Source: Methanothermobacter sp.
GTDB taxonomy: Archaea > Methanobacteriota > Methanobacteria > Methanobacteriales > Methanothermobacteraceae
DNA length: 64,000 nucleotides
NCBI RefSeq assembly: GCF_030055435.1
Contig: NZ_JASFYG010000004.1
Location: forward strand, 157,487 to 221,486
Reading direction: 5' to 3'
In this document: piece after piece, positions 43,629 through 55,109 of the stretch
Layout of the letters: each line of letters begins with the position of its first letter
Position numbering within the stretch: the stretch's first letter is position 1
Translations under genes and position numbers: made by a program
The notes under the pieces: model-generated
Database searches by the model: none
What the model saw: only the letters and a program-made list of their open reading frames with translations
What the model was told of the DNA's origin: nothing

Positions 43629-44749
43629 AACTGAAGGCCCTTACAGTTAAGGAAGCACGGGACATATTCTCAAACAGGATCTACATGCTGCTTGTCCTCG
43701 TGCAGGTCATAATAATACTGGGTGCCTATGGACTTGCAGTTGTAAGTTCAGTTGCAGCGGATCCAGAGCTCATTGGAAAGTGGGGTGGTTCCAGGTTCCT
43801 CAAGGTGGGTGTTGTGGGGGATGAACGTCTGCTCATTGAGGGCCTTGAAAGGGAGGGTCTGGGTGTTACGAGATTCCAGGACCTCACTGATGCCAGGAAA
43901 AGTCTGGGTTCAGGGGTGGTAGCCATTGTCTACACCAGCGGTGGGGATGTCCGTATCGAAGCAGACACCGGCAGTGCATTCTACACCATCATGAGCGAAA
44001 GGCTTCAGCGTGCCGCCTCCTGGTACGCAGAGCAGAAACAGTTCAGGGAGGCAGGTATTCCAGCATCCACAGTCAAAGCCCTTGAGAATCCCGTTAAACT
44101 TAAAATTATCCCCATTAACAGGGAAAGGTATGCTCCCCTTGCAGTTGAAAGCTCCTACTTTGTGGAGATAATGTACGGGTTCATAATACCCTTCGTGGTT
44201 TTCCTCCCATTCTTCCTTGGTAGTAACATTGTAACCGACAGCGTGGTTGGCGAGAAGGAAAGAAAAACCTTCGAGGTCCTCCTGATGGTCCCTCTATCCG
44301 AGACCAGCATCATTCTAGGTAAGATAACCCCTGCACTCATTTTTTCATTCATTCAGAGCCTCCTGTGGCTCGGGATAGTGATACTCCTTGGGGTGCCGGT
44401 TTACAATATCCCCCTAATGTCCATCATAATGTTCCTCACGGGACTGGGGTTCACAGGGACTGGCCTCTTCATATCCATCCTTGCAGACAGCACAAAGGAG
44501 GCCAACTCTGCCATCACTGTGGTGCTCTTCTTTGCGACATTCCTGCTCTTCGTGCCCCTCTTCATGGATATGGGGATCCTCAACCCCATAATACGCTTCA
44601 TACCCAGCATCATAATGGTCAAACTATCATCGAGCCCATATCTAAATCCAGGTCTCATATATGACATGTTACCGGCGGCATTTTTATCTGTAATCCTCTT
44701 TGTGGCTTCAGTTGTCTCATTCCGGAGGGAGGGAGTCATAAGACTCTGA
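43625..44749 (+). CDS. ABC-2 type permease
   Basis: A 374-residue second permease with the same design as the first (TM near 19-38, external loop, IVTDSVVGEKERKTFEVLLM, five TM segments). The two permeases probably form a heterodimer with two copies of the ATPase. Its 3' end is repeated twice, imperfectly, downstream. Confidence 0.88.
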   Translation: MKLKALTVKEARDIFSNRIYMLLVLVQVIIILGAYGLAVVSSVAADPELIGKWGGSRFLKVGVVGDERLLIEGLEREGLGVTRFQDLTDARKSLGSGVVAIVYTSGGDVRIEADTGSAFYTIMSERLQRAASWYAEQKQFREAGIPASTVKALENPVKLKIIPINRERYAPLAVESSYFVEIMYGFIIPFVVFLPFFLGSNIVTDSVVGEKERKTFEVLLMVPLSETSIILGKITPALIFSFIQSLLWLGIVILLGVPVYNIPLMSIIMFLTGLGFTGTGLFISILADSTKEANSAITVVLFFATFLLFVPLFMDMGILNPIIRFIPSIIMVKLSSSPYLNPGLIYDMLPAAFLSVILFVASVVSFRREGVIRL

Positions 44750-44878
44750 GCTTCACAAAAACCATATTCTCTTGTCTCATCAGGTGGATAAAACTCTGAC
44801 TGTCACCATCAACCTGCCACAAAGCCCTTACTGAGTTGTTTCATCAAGTGATAAGACTCTGAATCCTCACAAAAAATC
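44712..44878 (+). repeat. Three imperfect copies of the ABC permease 3' end
   Basis: Copy 1 (44712-44762) contains the true stop codon (VIRL-stop). Copies 2 (44772-44807) and 3 (44836-44878) begin TTGTCTCAT / TTGTTTCAT and repeat ATAAGACTCTGA or AAACTCTGAC; copies 1 and 3 both continue into CACAAAAA. Read in one frame copy 3 gives FHQVIRL-stop, like the end of the permease. These look like tails of lost tandem permease copies, or a decayed repeat. Confidence 0.6.
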
Positions 44879-44881
44879 TGT

Positions 44882-45442
44882 TCAGTGGACGAGGAGCAGC
44901 ATCATAGCCCCGGCACCGATGGGAATGGTTATGTTATCCTCAACCGGGGTGTAGGCCTCCACCAGCATGCCTGCAATAGCCCCTGTGAGTGCGGTTATGG
45001 GGTCAAGGAAAAAGAGGGCCCCCAGGAACCCTGCTAAAAGGAAGGCTGCTGAACCCTCAATGCTCTTATCAGGGTTAAAGGGGAGGGGATGTGAACCATA
45101 CTCCCTGCCGATGATTGTGGAGAGTGAGTCACCCAGGGTGAGTATTATAACTGAGGCACTGGCCACTGAAATGTTAAAACCAAAGAGGGTATATGTGAGG
45201 GCCATTCCCAGAAAGTAGTAGATGAAGCCCCTCTCGGTATCATCCCTCCGGCAGCTCCTGAGAACATAGGAGAAGAAGGGGAGGGTGAACCTCCTGTCAA
45301 GCTGAAATATCAACTCACCCATGAGTGCTGCTACAAGGGAGAGGGCCACCATGGGGAGGGAGCCAAGGTAGCCTGCAAGGATCACGAACACTATGCCTGC
45401 TGCATGTATGATCTGCCTGAAGAACTCCCTTCGGTACCTCAA
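44882..45442 (-). CDS. Dolichol/phytol kinase-like membrane protein
   Basis: A 186-residue protein with about six to seven membrane segments, and the family motif VIILTLGDSLSTIIGREYG together with FNPDKSIEGSAAFLLAGF, the pattern seen in SEC59/VTE5 polyprenol or phytol kinases and CDP-diacylglycerol-like enzymes. Probably phosphorylates a polyprenol used in lipid or glycan synthesis. The TTG start is supported by AGGTG five bases upstream. It follows purL after 8 bases. Confidence 0.8.
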   Translation of the reverse strand: MRYRREFFRQIIHAAGIVFVILAGYLGSLPMVALSLVAALMGELIFQLDRRFTLPFFSYVLRSCRRDDTERGFIYYFLGMALTYTLFGFNISVASASVIILTLGDSLSTIIGREYGSHPLPFNPDKSIEGSAAFLLAGFLGALFFLDPITALTGAIAGMLVEAYTPVEDNITIPIGAGAMMLLLVH

Positions 45443-45450
45443 AAAAACAC

Positions 45451-47595
45451 CTATGTGGACATGTATGCCTCAATAACCCCATGGTAGGCATCATAAATTT
45501 CAGATACATCCAGTGCCACATCATCAAATTTCAGGGTGCTACCACCAGTGGTTCCTATGACAGCACAGGGCACTTCAATTTCCTGGATTATCTCCTCCAC
45601 GGATCCCGTCAGGGTTAGGATGTACCTTCCATTTGATTCAGCGAATAGGGCCTCATGGATGTTACTGAAGCTTCCAGGGATCTTCCCTGTGTCTATGGTT
45701 GCCCCGATACCAGACTTTATGGTCATCTCAGCGACTGCAACCCCTATACCACCTGCTGAACAGTCATGGACTGCCGTTACCTGATCCCCGAATCTTTCAA
45801 TCATCTTCCTGACTGAGTTTGCAGCGTCAAATTCTGCCCTGAGATCTGTTTCGGGTGGCTTACCATCAACAATGCCATGAACTGTCCTGAGGTACTCTGA
45901 GGCGCCCAGTTCAGGTTTTGTATCCCCGATGACGAGTATCTTCTCGCCCTCGGCCTTGAAGTCCATTGTCTTTATGCTATCAAGTGGTAGCCTCCCTGCG
46001 ACTCCAACCACGGGGGATGGGTTCACTGTGACCCCCTCGGTTTCATTGTAGAAGCTCACGTTACCGCTTATTACCGGCGTGCTGAAGGTCTCTGCCATGT
46101 CAGCCATTCCCCTCACACATTCCCTGAACTGCCAGAAAACCTCCGGTTTCTCCGGGTTTCCGAAGTTGAGGCAGTCCACTATGCAGAGTGGCCAGGCGCC
46201 CATTGAAACAACGTTCCTTATTGCCTCCCCAACAGAGGCTGCGCCGCCACCGTATGGGTCCAGCTTTGTGTGGATGCTGTTGCAGTCAACGGTGAGTGCA
46301 ACTCCAGTCTCATCGTCGATCCTGAGGACCGCTGCATCATCACCAGGTTTCACAACGGTCCTTATCTGAACCTCATGGTCGTACTGGCGGTAAACCCACC
46401 TCTTGCTTGCAATGTTAGGTGATGAAAGGAGTTTAAGGAGCGCTTCATTGAGAGGGGGGTGCTTGACCTCCACTTGCCCCTCAGGTAGATCTGGTTTTTT
46501 TGCCTCCCTTTCAATTACAGGTGGATCCGCGAGGAGCTTTGCTGGCAGGTCCGCTATAACTTTCCCTTCGCTTTCAACGATCATCCTCCCGGTATCTGTA
46601 ACCTCCCCTATGACCGCGGCTGGGAGCTCATATTTCCTGCAGATCTCCATTGCCTCATCAACCCTGTCAGGGCTGAGAACAAAGATCATGCGCTCCTGCG
46701 ACTCTGAGAGCATTATCTCATAGGGTGTCATTCCCTCCTCTCTGAGAGGTATCGCCTCCAGGTTGACCCTTGCACCGTTATCACACTTGGCCACGAGTTC
46801 AGAGATGCAGCACGTTAAACCTCCGCCCCCGAGGTCCTTCACGCCTGAAACCTCTATTTTCTCCATTATCTCAAAGCTTGCCTCCATCACCATCTTCTTG
46901 GTGAAGGGGTCGCCGACCTGAACCGCTGGTCGGTCCTCCAGTTCAGATGAACTTGTGAGTTCCTCAGATGCGAAGGTTACGCCATGAATTCCATCCCTGC
47001 CTGTTCTACCCCCCATGAGGAGAAATACATCGCCTGGCCGCGGGGCTATCCCCCGTTTTATCTCATCCTTGCGCACAAGGCCTGCGCACATAACATTCAC
47101 CAGGGGGTTCAGCTGGAAGTTATCATCAAATTCAACCTCGCCTGCGACGGTTGGAACCCCCACACGGTTCCCGTAGTCGGATATACCCTTAACCACATGT
47201 TCAAAGAGGTACCTTGATTTCTGGTCCTCAAGGTATCCGAATCGAAGTGAGTCAAGGAGGGCTATGGGCATGGCGCCCATTGAGATTATATCCCTCAGAA
47301 TCCCGCCTATACCGGTACCTGCACCCCCATATGGTTCTATCGCAGATGGGTGGTTGTGGCTCTCAATTCCAATGGCCATGGCCAGCTCATCGGTGACCTC
47401 AACCACACCGGCGTCATCACCGGGGCCTATGATTACCCCCTCACCCTCGGTTGGGAAGAGGCCGAGGACCGGGCGGCTGCTCTTGTATGAGCAGTGCTCA
47501 GAGAACATCACATCCAGCATCCCGTATTCGAGGGGATTAGGATCCCTCCCAAGTTCTTTTCTTATGAATTCAATCTCTGAATCTGTTAAAACCAT
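45451..47595 (-). CDS. purL: Phosphoribosylformylglycinamidine synthase II
   Basis: A 714-residue PurL for de novo purine synthesis; with PurS and PurQ it forms [32 protein letters not shown], and [18 protein letters not shown], plus the second half [20 protein letters not shown] and [16 protein letters not shown] are typical. A GTG two codons upstream is possible; the ATG at 47595 has AAGGTG at ideal spacing. It is 2 bases from ileS on the same strand. Confidence 0.96.
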   Translation of the reverse strand: MVLTDSEIEFIRKELGRDPNPLEYGMLDVMFSEHCSYKSSRPVLGLFPTEGEGVIIGPGDDAGVVEVTDELAMAIGIESHNHPSAIEPYGGAGTGIGGILRDIISMGAMPIALLDSLRFGYLEDQKSRYLFEHVVKGISDYGNRVGVPTVAGEVEFDDNFQLNPLVNVMCAGLVRKDEIKRGIAPRPGDVFLLMGGRTGRDGIHGVTFASEELTSSSELEDRPAVQVGDPFTKKMVMEASFEIMEKIEVSGVKDLGGGGLTCCISELVAKCDNGARVNLEAIPLREEGMTPYEIMLSESQERMIFVLSPDRVDEAMEICRKYELPAAVIGEVTDTGRMIVESEGKVIADLPAKLLADPPVIEREAKKPDLPEGQVEVKHPPLNEALLKLLSSPNIASKRWVYRQYDHEVQIRTVVKPGDDAAVLRIDDETGVALTVDCNSIHTKLDPYGGGAASVGEAIRNVVSMGAWPLCIVDCLNFGNPEKPEVFWQFRECVRGMADMAETFSTPVISGNVSFYNETEGVTVNPSPVVGVAGRLPLDSIKTMDFKAEGEKILVIGDTKPELGASEYLRTVHGIVDGKPPETDLRAEFDAANSVRKMIERFGDQVTAVHDCSAGGIGVAVAEMTIKSGIGATIDTGKIPGSFSNIHEALFAESNGRYILTLTGSVEEIIQEIEVPCAVIGTTGGSTLKFDDVALDVSEIYDAYHGVIEAYMST

Positions 47596-47597
47596 TT

Positions 47598-50500
47598 TCA
47601 CACCTTATCTGAAGGTTTTATGGATATTATAAGGTTTTCATCTGATATCTTCCATTCCTTGGTGTATTCGAGTTCGGTGTAATCAAAGGAGAGATGGCTG
47701 GCCCTGACCTCATTCTCAACGAATTCCCTCTGGGGCTCGGTCAGTTCCCTGAATTCTGGGCTGCATTTCACTGAAACCTCTATCCTGGCCTCAACGTCCA
47801 GGTCAAGGTCCTTCCTCATATCCTGGATCCTCCTTACAAGTTCGCGGGCCATTGCCTCACTCATTATCTCAGGTGTGAGTTCCGTGTCAACGAATACACT
47901 TCCGCCCTCGAACTGTGCATTCACGATGTTCTCAGGGAGCTCTGTCTCAAATATTATATCATCGGGTTCCAGGACGATTATTCTACCGTCCAGTTCAACC
48001 CTGAAGCTTCCCTCTGATTCCAGTGCGGCTTTAACCTCAGCGCCATCCGCCTCCTCAAGTTTTCTCATGACAGGTGGCATGTCCTGCCTGAGCTTTGGAC
48101 CCAGGGTTGCGGGGTTTGGTCTAGCTATTATCTTCATATCAGGGAATTCGGTTGAAGTCCTGATGGACTTGGCGTTGGCCTGTTCCGCTATAACCCCTTT
48201 GAGGGATTCAGCGGCCTCCAGAACCTTCTCATCCTCTGATACCACAACTATCTCCCTTACAGGCCATCTCAGCTTGTACCTTGCAGTGTCCCTTGCCCTT
48301 GCACAGGCCTCTATTATCTCGCGGACGATGTCCATCTCCGCCTCGAGTTTGCCGTCCACCGCATCCTCACTCACCATCCAGTCCAGCATGTGTATGCTCT
48401 CAGGTGAGTCGGGTTCAGCCCCCCTCACAAGGTTCTGGTAGATGTCCTCGCATATGTGGGGTGCTATGGGTGAGAGTGTCACTATCAGTGTCTTGAGGGC
48501 TGTGTAGAGGCTGTGGTAGGCTGCCAGCTTGTCTGGGTCGTCCCTCTCTATCCATGTGCGGCTCCTTATGAGCCTTATGTACCAGCGGCTGAGGTCCTCC
48601 ACTATGAAGTCGTGAATTTCACGGGTTGCCCTGTGGAAGTGGAGGTTATCTAGGGCCTCTGTCACCTTCAGGGCCACAGAGTTAACCCTTGAGATTATCC
48701 ATCGATCCTCATCCCTGAAGTGGAGGTCCTCCAGTTCATGGTCACCTGGCTGGAATCTGTCAAGGGACATGTAGGTTGTTGCAAAGACGTAGACATTCCA
48801 GAGTATGTTGAACATCTTGTTAACATTCTTAAGTTCGTCCCATACGAATTTAAGGTCCTCCCATGGCTTGTTGGCCCATAGAAGGTAGAACCTCAGGACG
48901 TCTGCCCCGTACTTCTCTATGACATCCTCAGGTTCAACCACGTTCCCCAGGGACTTGCTCATCTTCCTGCCCTCTTCATCAAGGGTGAAACCGTGCATGA
49001 GCACCCGCCGGTAGGGCGTCTCATCGAGTGCTATCACACCACAGCCAAGCTGTGAGTAGAACCAGCCTCTTGTCTGGTCATGTCCCTCGGTTATGAAGTC
49101 GTAGGGGAACCATTCACTGAAGAGTTCCTTCTCTCTGGGGTAGTGCAGGGCTGCCCACCCTGCAACCCCTGAGTCTATCCAGACGTCCAGGACGTCGGGT
49201 GTTCTCCTCATCCTGCCCCCGCATCTGCCGCACTCGAGTATTATCCTGTCCACGTGGGGCCTGTGGATGAAGTCCCCCTCAAGCTGACCCTCAACAGCCA
49301 GCTCCCTGAGCTCCTCTATTGATCCAACAACGTGTATGCTTTCACAGTCCTCGCAGATCCATATGGGGATGGGTATCCCCCAGTAACGCTGCCTTGAGAT
49401 GGTCCAGTCCCTCGCATTCTCTATCCAGTTCCTGAACCTGCTCTCCCCTGCCCATGACGGGATCCACTGTACCCTGTCAAGTTCACTGAGCATTTTATCC
49501 TTTATCTCTGTTATCTTGAGGAACCACTGCTCTGTGGCAAGGTAGATTATGGGTGTCTTGCATCTCCAGCAGAACCCGTACCTGTGACTGATGGTCTCTG
49601 CCCTCAGGAGGAGGTTCTTTGATCTGAGGTCATCTATTATGTCAGAATCAGCGTCCTTAACAAATTTACCATTATATTTCCCTGCTTCCTCAGTGAAGAG
49701 TCCTGCCTCGTCCACAGGGCAGAATACGGGGAGGCCATATTCTTTACCTATCTCGAAGTCCTCTGGACCGTGACCGGGGGCTGTGTGCACGCACCCTGTA
49801 CCCTCTGTGAGTGTCACGTGGTCCCCCAGGATGACCCTGTGCTCCATGTCCCTGTGGCATGGCACCTCCTCATCCAGGGGGTGCCTGTAGGTGAGGCCCT
49901 CAAGTTCAGATCCCCTGACGGTCTTTATAATCTCCGCCTCCTCCCCGAGGACCTTCTCAACGAGTGCCTCTGCCATTATGTAGGTTTCCCCATGGAGACG
50001 GGCGTAGGCATAGTCAAACTCAGGGTGGACGGCGACGGCCATGTTCGCAGGGAGGGTCCAGGGGGTTGTTGTCCATACCAGTATATATGTGTCCCCTGAG
50101 ACTGGGAACTTCACGTAGATGGAGGGGTCCTCCTTCTCATGGTAGTCTATCTCTGCAAGTGCCAGGGCTGTTTCACAGCGGGGACACCACGTTATCACCC
50201 TGAGATCCCTTAAAAGGAGGTCCTTCTCATGGGCCCTCTTCAGGGTCCACCAGCATGATTCCATGTAGGCGGGGTCAAAGGTCACGTAGGGATCATCCCA
50301 GTCCATCCAGACCCCGAGGCGCTGGAACTGGGATGTCATAACAGCCTTGTTTTCCAAAGCAAATTCCCTGCACTTCCTGACAAATTCCTCTATACCGATC
50401 TTATCCTCAATGTCCTTTTTGCTCCTGACACCCAGGATCCCCTCAACCTTGTGTTCTATTGGGAGACCATGGGTGTCCCATCCAGGCTGCCTCCTGACAT

Positions 50501-50735
50501 TGAAACCCTTCATTGATTTGAAGCGGAGGTACGAGTCCTTCATTATCTTGTTCCATGCTGTTCCAAGGTGGATTCTTCCGCTGCAGTAGGGTGGGCCGTC
50601 CAGGAATGAATACCTTGGACCATTCTCCCTCAGTTCCTTCACGCGTTCATAGATATCCCTTTCTTCCCAGAAACTCTGAACCTTTTCCTCTATCACATGG
50701 GGCTTGTAGGATTTTTCGGCTTCCTGGATTGGCAT
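47598..50735 (-). CDS. ileS: Isoleucyl-tRNA synthetase
   Basis: A 1045-residue class I synthetase. The HIGH-type motif is in [17 protein letters not shown] (about residue 48-62) and KMSKS in [13 protein letters not shown]. An editing (CP1) domain, anticodon-binding domain and C-terminal part are in the usual order; length is normal for archaeal IleRS. GGGAGAAATT precedes the ATG. First of the ileS-purL-dolichol kinase-like run. Confidence 0.97.
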   Translation of the reverse strand: MPIQEAEKSYKPHVIEEKVQSFWEERDIYERVKELRENGPRYSFLDGPPYCSGRIHLGTAWNKIMKDSYLRFKSMKGFNVRRQPGWDTHGLPIEHKVEGILGVRSKKDIEDKIGIEEFVRKCREFALENKAVMTSQFQRLGVWMDWDDPYVTFDPAYMESCWWTLKRAHEKDLLLRDLRVITWCPRCETALALAEIDYHEKEDPSIYVKFPVSGDTYILVWTTTPWTLPANMAVAVHPEFDYAYARLHGETYIMAEALVEKVLGEEAEIIKTVRGSELEGLTYRHPLDEEVPCHRDMEHRVILGDHVTLTEGTGCVHTAPGHGPEDFEIGKEYGLPVFCPVDEAGLFTEEAGKYNGKFVKDADSDIIDDLRSKNLLLRAETISHRYGFCWRCKTPIIYLATEQWFLKITEIKDKMLSELDRVQWIPSWAGESRFRNWIENARDWTISRQRYWGIPIPIWICEDCESIHVVGSIEELRELAVEGQLEGDFIHRPHVDRIILECGRCGGRMRRTPDVLDVWIDSGVAGWAALHYPREKELFSEWFPYDFITEGHDQTRGWFYSQLGCGVIALDETPYRRVLMHGFTLDEEGRKMSKSLGNVVEPEDVIEKYGADVLRFYLLWANKPWEDLKFVWDELKNVNKMFNILWNVYVFATTYMSLDRFQPGDHELEDLHFRDEDRWIISRVNSVALKVTEALDNLHFHRATREIHDFIVEDLSRWYIRLIRSRTWIERDDPDKLAAYHSLYTALKTLIVTLSPIAPHICEDIYQNLVRGAEPDSPESIHMLDWMVSEDAVDGKLEAEMDIVREIIEACARARDTARYKLRWPVREIVVVSEDEKVLEAAESLKGVIAEQANAKSIRTSTEFPDMKIIARPNPATLGPKLRQDMPPVMRKLEEADGAEVKAALESEGSFRVELDGRIIVLEPDDIIFETELPENIVNAQFEGGSVFVDTELTPEIMSEAMARELVRRIQDMRKDLDLDVEARIEVSVKCSPEFRELTEPQREFVENEVRASHLSFDYTELEYTKEWKISDENLIISIKPSDKV

Positions 50736-50757
50736 GAATTTCTCCCTCAGATGGATA

Positions 50758-51963
50758 TTAAAATGTCCTGAGCTGGCCCTTGACCAGCATCTCGGTTATG
50801 CTTGGTATGTCCTCGAGCCATGCGTCCATTACTTCCGAAACCTTTCCTGTGATATCATCCATGGTGTAGCCGTCCTCAAGGATCACCTGGGCTGTGGCGG
50901 CCTTGGGGTGGTCAATTGGCTTTCCTATCTGGCTGAGTATCATTATATGGACCTGTTTAACGCCCTCGATGCTTTCAACTATGTCTGCGGCCATCTGGTT
51001 TGAGAGCAGATTGTAGATCTTACCCACATGGTTTATGGGGTTCTTACCTGATGTTGCCTCCATGGACATTGGCCTGTTGGGTGTTATGAGGCCGTTGGCC
51101 CTGTTACCCCTTCCCACGGAGCCGTCATCACCCATCTCAGCGGAGGTCCCTGTAACTGTTATGTAAACGGATGGCTCATCGTCCTCGCAGCGGTCGGCTG
51201 TATTTACAAAGACCTCAAGGTTTCTCTCTGTGATCCCTGAGGCCAGCTTGAATACCTCATCCTTCACCACATTCTTGATCTCAAGGTATTCCTCGAGGTC
51301 TGATACGTATCTGTCCACCATTGCACAGGCAACTGTAAGGGTTATATTGTCGTTTTCCCTGAGACCCATGACCTTTATGTCCTCACCCACTGCGGGGTAT
51401 TTCTTCTTGAATTCAGGGGAGTTGAGGAGGTTCTCTGTCTCCATCACTATTCTCTCGGTCTCTGAGAATGGTGCGAATCCAACCCCGAATGATGTGTCAT
51501 TTGATAGGGGTGCTCTTCCCTTCCTTGCAAAGACGTCCCGGAGGTCCCCTGAACCGTGCCCGATCTTGCACTCCACCACGGTGCAGGTTTCAACATCAAG
51601 GTTTATTATGCTGTCCCTTAGGTACTCCTTGGCTGCTGATATGGCTATCCTGTCAAGGCCTATCTTCTCCCCATCAACCTCGGCGATGCCCCTTCCTGTG
51701 AGGAGTATCTCTATGGGTTTTATGACTTCACCGCCTCCAAACTGTGGTGCGGATTCTCCGGCTGTTATCTGTACCTCGTCGGTGTTATGGTGCATTATGG
51801 CACCGAATCTGTCAAGGTAGGCGTTGCAGAGGGCCCTGCTAACTGATTCAGCGATCCCGTCACTTATACTGTCAGGGTGTCCTATGCCCTTCCTTTCAAC
51901 TATCTCCACCTTCTGGTCCTCGATTGGTGTCTGGTTAAGGGGTTCAACGATAATATTTCTCAC
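50758..51963 (-). CDS. mat: Archaeal S-adenosylmethionine synthetase
   Basis: A 401-residue archaeal-type MAT (distinct from bacterial MetK). [21 protein letters not shown] begins the protein, [23 protein letters not shown] is the central signature. It makes SAM from methionine and ATP. GTG at 51963 is preferred since GGAGGTTATCAGT lies before it; an ATG nine codons upstream gives a longer form. A stand-alone gene. Confidence 0.95.
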   Translation of the reverse strand: MRNIIVEPLNQTPIEDQKVEIVERKGIGHPDSISDGIAESVSRALCNAYLDRFGAIMHHNTDEVQITAGESAPQFGGGEVIKPIEILLTGRGIAEVDGEKIGLDRIAISAAKEYLRDSIINLDVETCTVVECKIGHGSGDLRDVFARKGRAPLSNDTSFGVGFAPFSETERIVMETENLLNSPEFKKKYPAVGEDIKVMGLRENDNITLTVACAMVDRYVSDLEEYLEIKNVVKDEVFKLASGITERNLEVFVNTADRCEDDEPSVYITVTGTSAEMGDDGSVGRGNRANGLITPNRPMSMEATSGKNPINHVGKIYNLLSNQMAADIVESIEGVKQVHIMILSQIGKPIDHPKAATAQVILEDGYTMDDITGKVSEVMDAWLEDIPSITEMLVKGQLRTF

Positions 51964-52056
51964 ACTGATAACCTCCTGATGAATATGCACAGTAATGGTT
52001 TATGGTTTTGAGCTGATGATATAAATAAATATAACACAGTGTTTTCAGGAGAATCC

Positions 52057-52422
52057 ATGATGGAGAAAGAGGTGTTCAATAAGACAAGGGGCGTTACTCT
52101 TGGTGCTGTGAGGTTTGCAGATACATTCTTTTCACGTTTCAGGGGTTTGATGCTCAGGAGGAACGTTGATACGGGACTTGTACTTGAAATACCCGGGGGA
52201 CGTGGAAGATACGGTTCAGGGATACACATGTTTTTCATGCTGGTCCCGCTTGACGTTCTATTCGTTGATGAGAATATGAAGGTGGTGGATATGGCTGAAC
52301 TCAAACCATGGCAGGTCTACAATCCAGTGCAACCTGCAAGGTATGTTATAGAACTTAAAAAGGGAAAAATTGAGGAAACCGGGACCCAAATCGGTGATGT
52401 ACTGGAATTTAAGGATATCTGA
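52057..52422 (+). CDS. DUF192 family protein
   Basis: About 121 residues with the DUF192 pattern: [38 protein letters not shown] and [19 protein letters not shown] small beta protein of unknown function. GGAGAATCC precedes the ATG pair (52057, 52060). It converges on the HEAT-repeat gene. Confidence 0.85.
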   Translation: MMEKEVFNKTRGVTLGAVRFADTFFSRFRGLMLRRNVDTGLVLEIPGGRGRYGSGIHMFFMLVPLDVLFVDENMKVVDMAELKPWQVYNPVQPARYVIELKKGKIEETGTQIGDVLEFKDI

Positions 52423-52465
52423 GATTCTGCCTCAGGGAACACTAAAATGTGAAATCCTGGAAGAG

Positions 52466-52858
52466 CTAGGATCCCCCCCTATTTTTTATCTCGGAGATTG
52501 CAACCTCCGCAACCCTCCGAACCATTGGGCTCTCATCCTCAAGGAGGCCCTCAAGGTCCTCGACTGAATCCTCATCACCGAGTATTCCAAGGGCCAGTGC
52601 ACACGCGTACCTCACACCGGGTTTCTCATCTGAAAGATGTTCCCTGAGGGGTCCGACAGCCCTCTTATCATCAAAGGTTGCAAGGGCGAGTGCGGCCGCC
52701 TCCCGGACATGGTAGTCCTCGTCATCCAGTGCCTCTATGAGTGGTTCCACAGCCCGGGGATCTGCAACCTCTGCAAGGAGTTCAACAGCGTCCTCACGCA
52801 CAACCCAGTCAGGGTTCTTGAGTTCCTCAAGGAGAAAATCTATTCTCTTACCCTCCAT
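52466..52858 (-). CDS. HEAT-repeat protein
   Basis: A 130-residue protein of four to five PBS-lyase-type HEAT repeats, each about 31 residues (repeat core: [47 protein letters not shown]). Such proteins scaffold protein contacts. GGGTGTTTTA precedes the ATG. No clear partner. Confidence 0.87.
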   Translation of the reverse strand: MEGKRIDFLLEELKNPDWVVREDAVELLAEVADPRAVEPLIEALDDEDYHVREAAALALATFDDKRAVGPLREHLSDEKPGVRYACALALGILGDEDSVEDLEGLLEDESPMVRRVAEVAISEIKNRGGS

Positions 52859-52960
52859 TAAAACACCCCCTACCCCTTTATTTCTGTTGCAGATGATAAT
52901 TAAATTTTATGAAGGAGAAGGTACTGTACTTAAAATGTGCTTTTAGGGGGCTTGGAATGG

Positions 52961-53656
52961 TCAGAGGGTCTTTAGAATCTCTCCGGGCCCATCAAACACG
53001 GTTATACCCTCCATTGAGGAGAGCCTCTCTGTGTTTCTGATGTCCACCTCTCTCATGTGTATGGTTATTATCCTCCCGCCTGAGACGGCGCCATATGGAC
53101 ATGAGCTCTGACACAGACCGCAGCCCCTGCACTTGAGGAGCCTTATCTCAAACCCTGGCACTATGGCGTCCCCGGGACATGCCGCTGCGGCAAGGCACTG
53201 CTCGCATCTCCTGCAGATTTCAAGTTCAAGTTTTGATGGGAGGACCGTTTCAACGTCCCCCTCCTCAAGGTCCACCGGGACGCAGTATACCGGCACTCCC
53301 CCCTTACCTGCCTGGGCCACGGCGTTTGTCACAAGTGTGTCTGCTATACCATGAACTATCTTGGCCACGGTATTGGATGTTACAGGGGATACCACAAGAA
53401 GATCATATCTACCCATGGAAAGTCTGCCTGTTATTGGGAAGCTGTAGCCCTCGTCACTTTCAAGGACAAGTTCCCTGTAGTATCCGCCAGAAAGTTTCCT
53501 GACCCTCTCAAAGAGGCCGTACATCCTCAGAACCTCCTCTGCGGCACCTGATAGGAGTATGGTTACCTCGTGGCCCCCTGAAACAATCTCCTCCAGTGCC
53601 TCCACACTCTCAAGGAGGAGGTGCCCGGCCCCTGTGAATGCCCAGGCAATTCTCAT
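52961..53656 (-). CDS. Archaeoflavoprotein / dihydromethanopterin reductase-like with two 4Fe-4S sites
   Basis: A 231-residue protein. The N-terminal flavoprotein domain ([47 protein letters not shown]) resembles the DmrB/AfpA family; the C-terminus has two Cys sets ([20 protein letters not shown] and [19 protein letters not shown]). Likely an electron-transfer flavoprotein or dihydromethanopterin reductase. Its ATG follows directly after the glyA stop, linking it with one-carbon metabolism. Confidence 0.82.
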   Translation of the reverse strand: MRIAWAFTGAGHLLLESVEALEEIVSGGHEVTILLSGAAEEVLRMYGLFERVRKLSGGYYRELVLESDEGYSFPITGRLSMGRYDLLVVSPVTSNTVAKIVHGIADTLVTNAVAQAGKGGVPVYCVPVDLEEGDVETVLPSKLELEICRRCEQCLAAAACPGDAIVPGFEIRLLKCRGCGLCQSSCPYGAVSGGRIITIHMREVDIRNTERLSSMEGITVFDGPGEILKTL

Positions 53657-54928
53657 CTAAAGGATCTCCATGTACTTGTAGGCCTCTGACTCCTCAAAGG
53701 CGTAGTGAACCTTTGTATAGGAGGACATGAACTCTGAGACCTCTTCCTTAACGTCCCTACCATCAATAACAACCTTCTTTATGTATTCTGCAACCTCTGA
53801 CATCTCTGGCTCCTTCATGCCACGCCTTGTTATCTCCTGTGTACCTATCCTTATTCCTGATGGGTCGTCTGAGCTGTTAACATCGTCCCATGGGAGAAGA
53901 TTCTTGTTGAGTATTATGTTGTTAGCCTCGAGTTTCTTGGATATTTCGGCGGCCCTGCCAATGTCTGATACATCCATCACCACCTGATGGGATTCTGTGA
54001 AGTCGAGATGCTCACAGAGTACGTTGAATCCAAGCTCATTGAGGTTCTCTGCGAGTTTCTTTGCGTTTCTGATTGTCTGTGCCGCGTATTGACTTCCAAA
54101 CTCAAGCATCTCTGCGGTTGCTATTCCAAGTCCAGCAACGTGGTGGAGGTGATGGTTACTCACAAGTCCCGGGAAGACAGCCTCGTCTATGTCATCTGCA
54201 AGTTCCTCCCTGCAGAGGATTATGCCACCCTGGGGTCCGGGAAAAGTCTTGTGTGTGCTTCCCACCAGCATATCGGCGCCCTCTCTGAGGGGATCCTGGA
54301 AGTAACCGCCCGCGATGAGGCCAAGAACATGGGCGCCGTCGTACATTATCCTCGCACCCACCTCCTCTGCGGCCTCAACAGCCTCCTCCACAGGGTGGGG
54401 GAAGAGAAAGAGGCTTCCGCCAAAGAGTATTATCCTTGGTTTGACCTCAAGGATCTTCTTCTTCATTGCATCGGCGTCTATGTTCATGTTTTCAAAGTCA
54501 AAGGGGTGGGTGTATATTTTGAATCCCCTGACACCGGCTGCACTGACCTTGGCATGTGATATGTGGCCGCCGTATGGGACCTCCATGGCCATTATGGGGT
54601 CGCCAACATCTGCAGTTGCAAAGAAGCAGGCGAGATTAGCCACGACCCCCGATGTTGGCTGGACATTGGCATGCTCTGCCCTGAAGAGTTTCTTTGAGAG
54701 TTCAATTGTGATCTCTTCAATCTCATCTATGTACCTGCATCCCTCATATAGCCTCTCACCTGGAAGGCCCTCTGCATAGCGGTGTGAAAGGTCGGAGATG
54801 AGGGCCTCCTTGACCCTTGAGCTGGTTATATTTTCACTTGCTATGAGGTTGATGCTTGACTCCATCCAGCTATTATGATCCTTCATGAGATCTCTTATCC
54901 TCTCGGTATAATCCTGATTGCTGACCAT
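53657..54928 (-). CDS. glyA: Serine hydroxymethyltransferase
   Basis: A 423-residue PLP enzyme interconverting serine and glycine with tetrahydromethanopterin as methylene carrier in methanogens. [32 protein letters not shown], and the PLP lysine in [14 protein letters not shown] are seen. An upstream start exists, but GGAGATGATTTTC precedes the ATG at 54928. Followed without a gap by the archaeoflavoprotein gene. Confidence 0.96.
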   Translation of the reverse strand: MVSNQDYTERIRDLMKDHNSWMESSINLIASENITSSRVKEALISDLSHRYAEGLPGERLYEGCRYIDEIEEITIELSKKLFRAEHANVQPTSGVVANLACFFATADVGDPIMAMEVPYGGHISHAKVSAAGVRGFKIYTHPFDFENMNIDADAMKKKILEVKPRIILFGGSLFLFPHPVEEAVEAAEEVGARIMYDGAHVLGLIAGGYFQDPLREGADMLVGSTHKTFPGPQGGIILCREELADDIDEAVFPGLVSNHHLHHVAGLGIATAEMLEFGSQYAAQTIRNAKKLAENLNELGFNVLCEHLDFTESHQVVMDVSDIGRAAEISKKLEANNIILNKNLLPWDDVNSSDDPSGIRIGTQEITRRGMKEPEMSEVAEYIKKVVIDGRDVKEEVSEFMSSYTKVHYAFEESEAYKYMEIL

Positions 54929-55077
54929 GAAAATCATCTCCATTAGGAAAATAGTTAAAATTACAATATAAAATTGGTGCCGCTAATACTTGCAGCCACA
55001 TGAGACCAATGAATCCTGCAAGATGCGAAACAGACGGCTACAGAAATAGCATTGAAACAGAATCAAATCAGAGAGAT

Positions 55078-55109
55078 AAAAGAAAAGGTTTTGATGGGTT
55101 TAGCCCATC
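55078..55109 (-). terminator. Hairpin-type terminator after hdrA
   Basis: On the minus strand GATGGG and CCCATC (55104-55109 and 55093-55098) pair around a 5-base loop directly at the hdrA stop, followed by AAAACCTTTTCTTTTATC. This resembles an intrinsic terminator. Confidence 0.45.
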
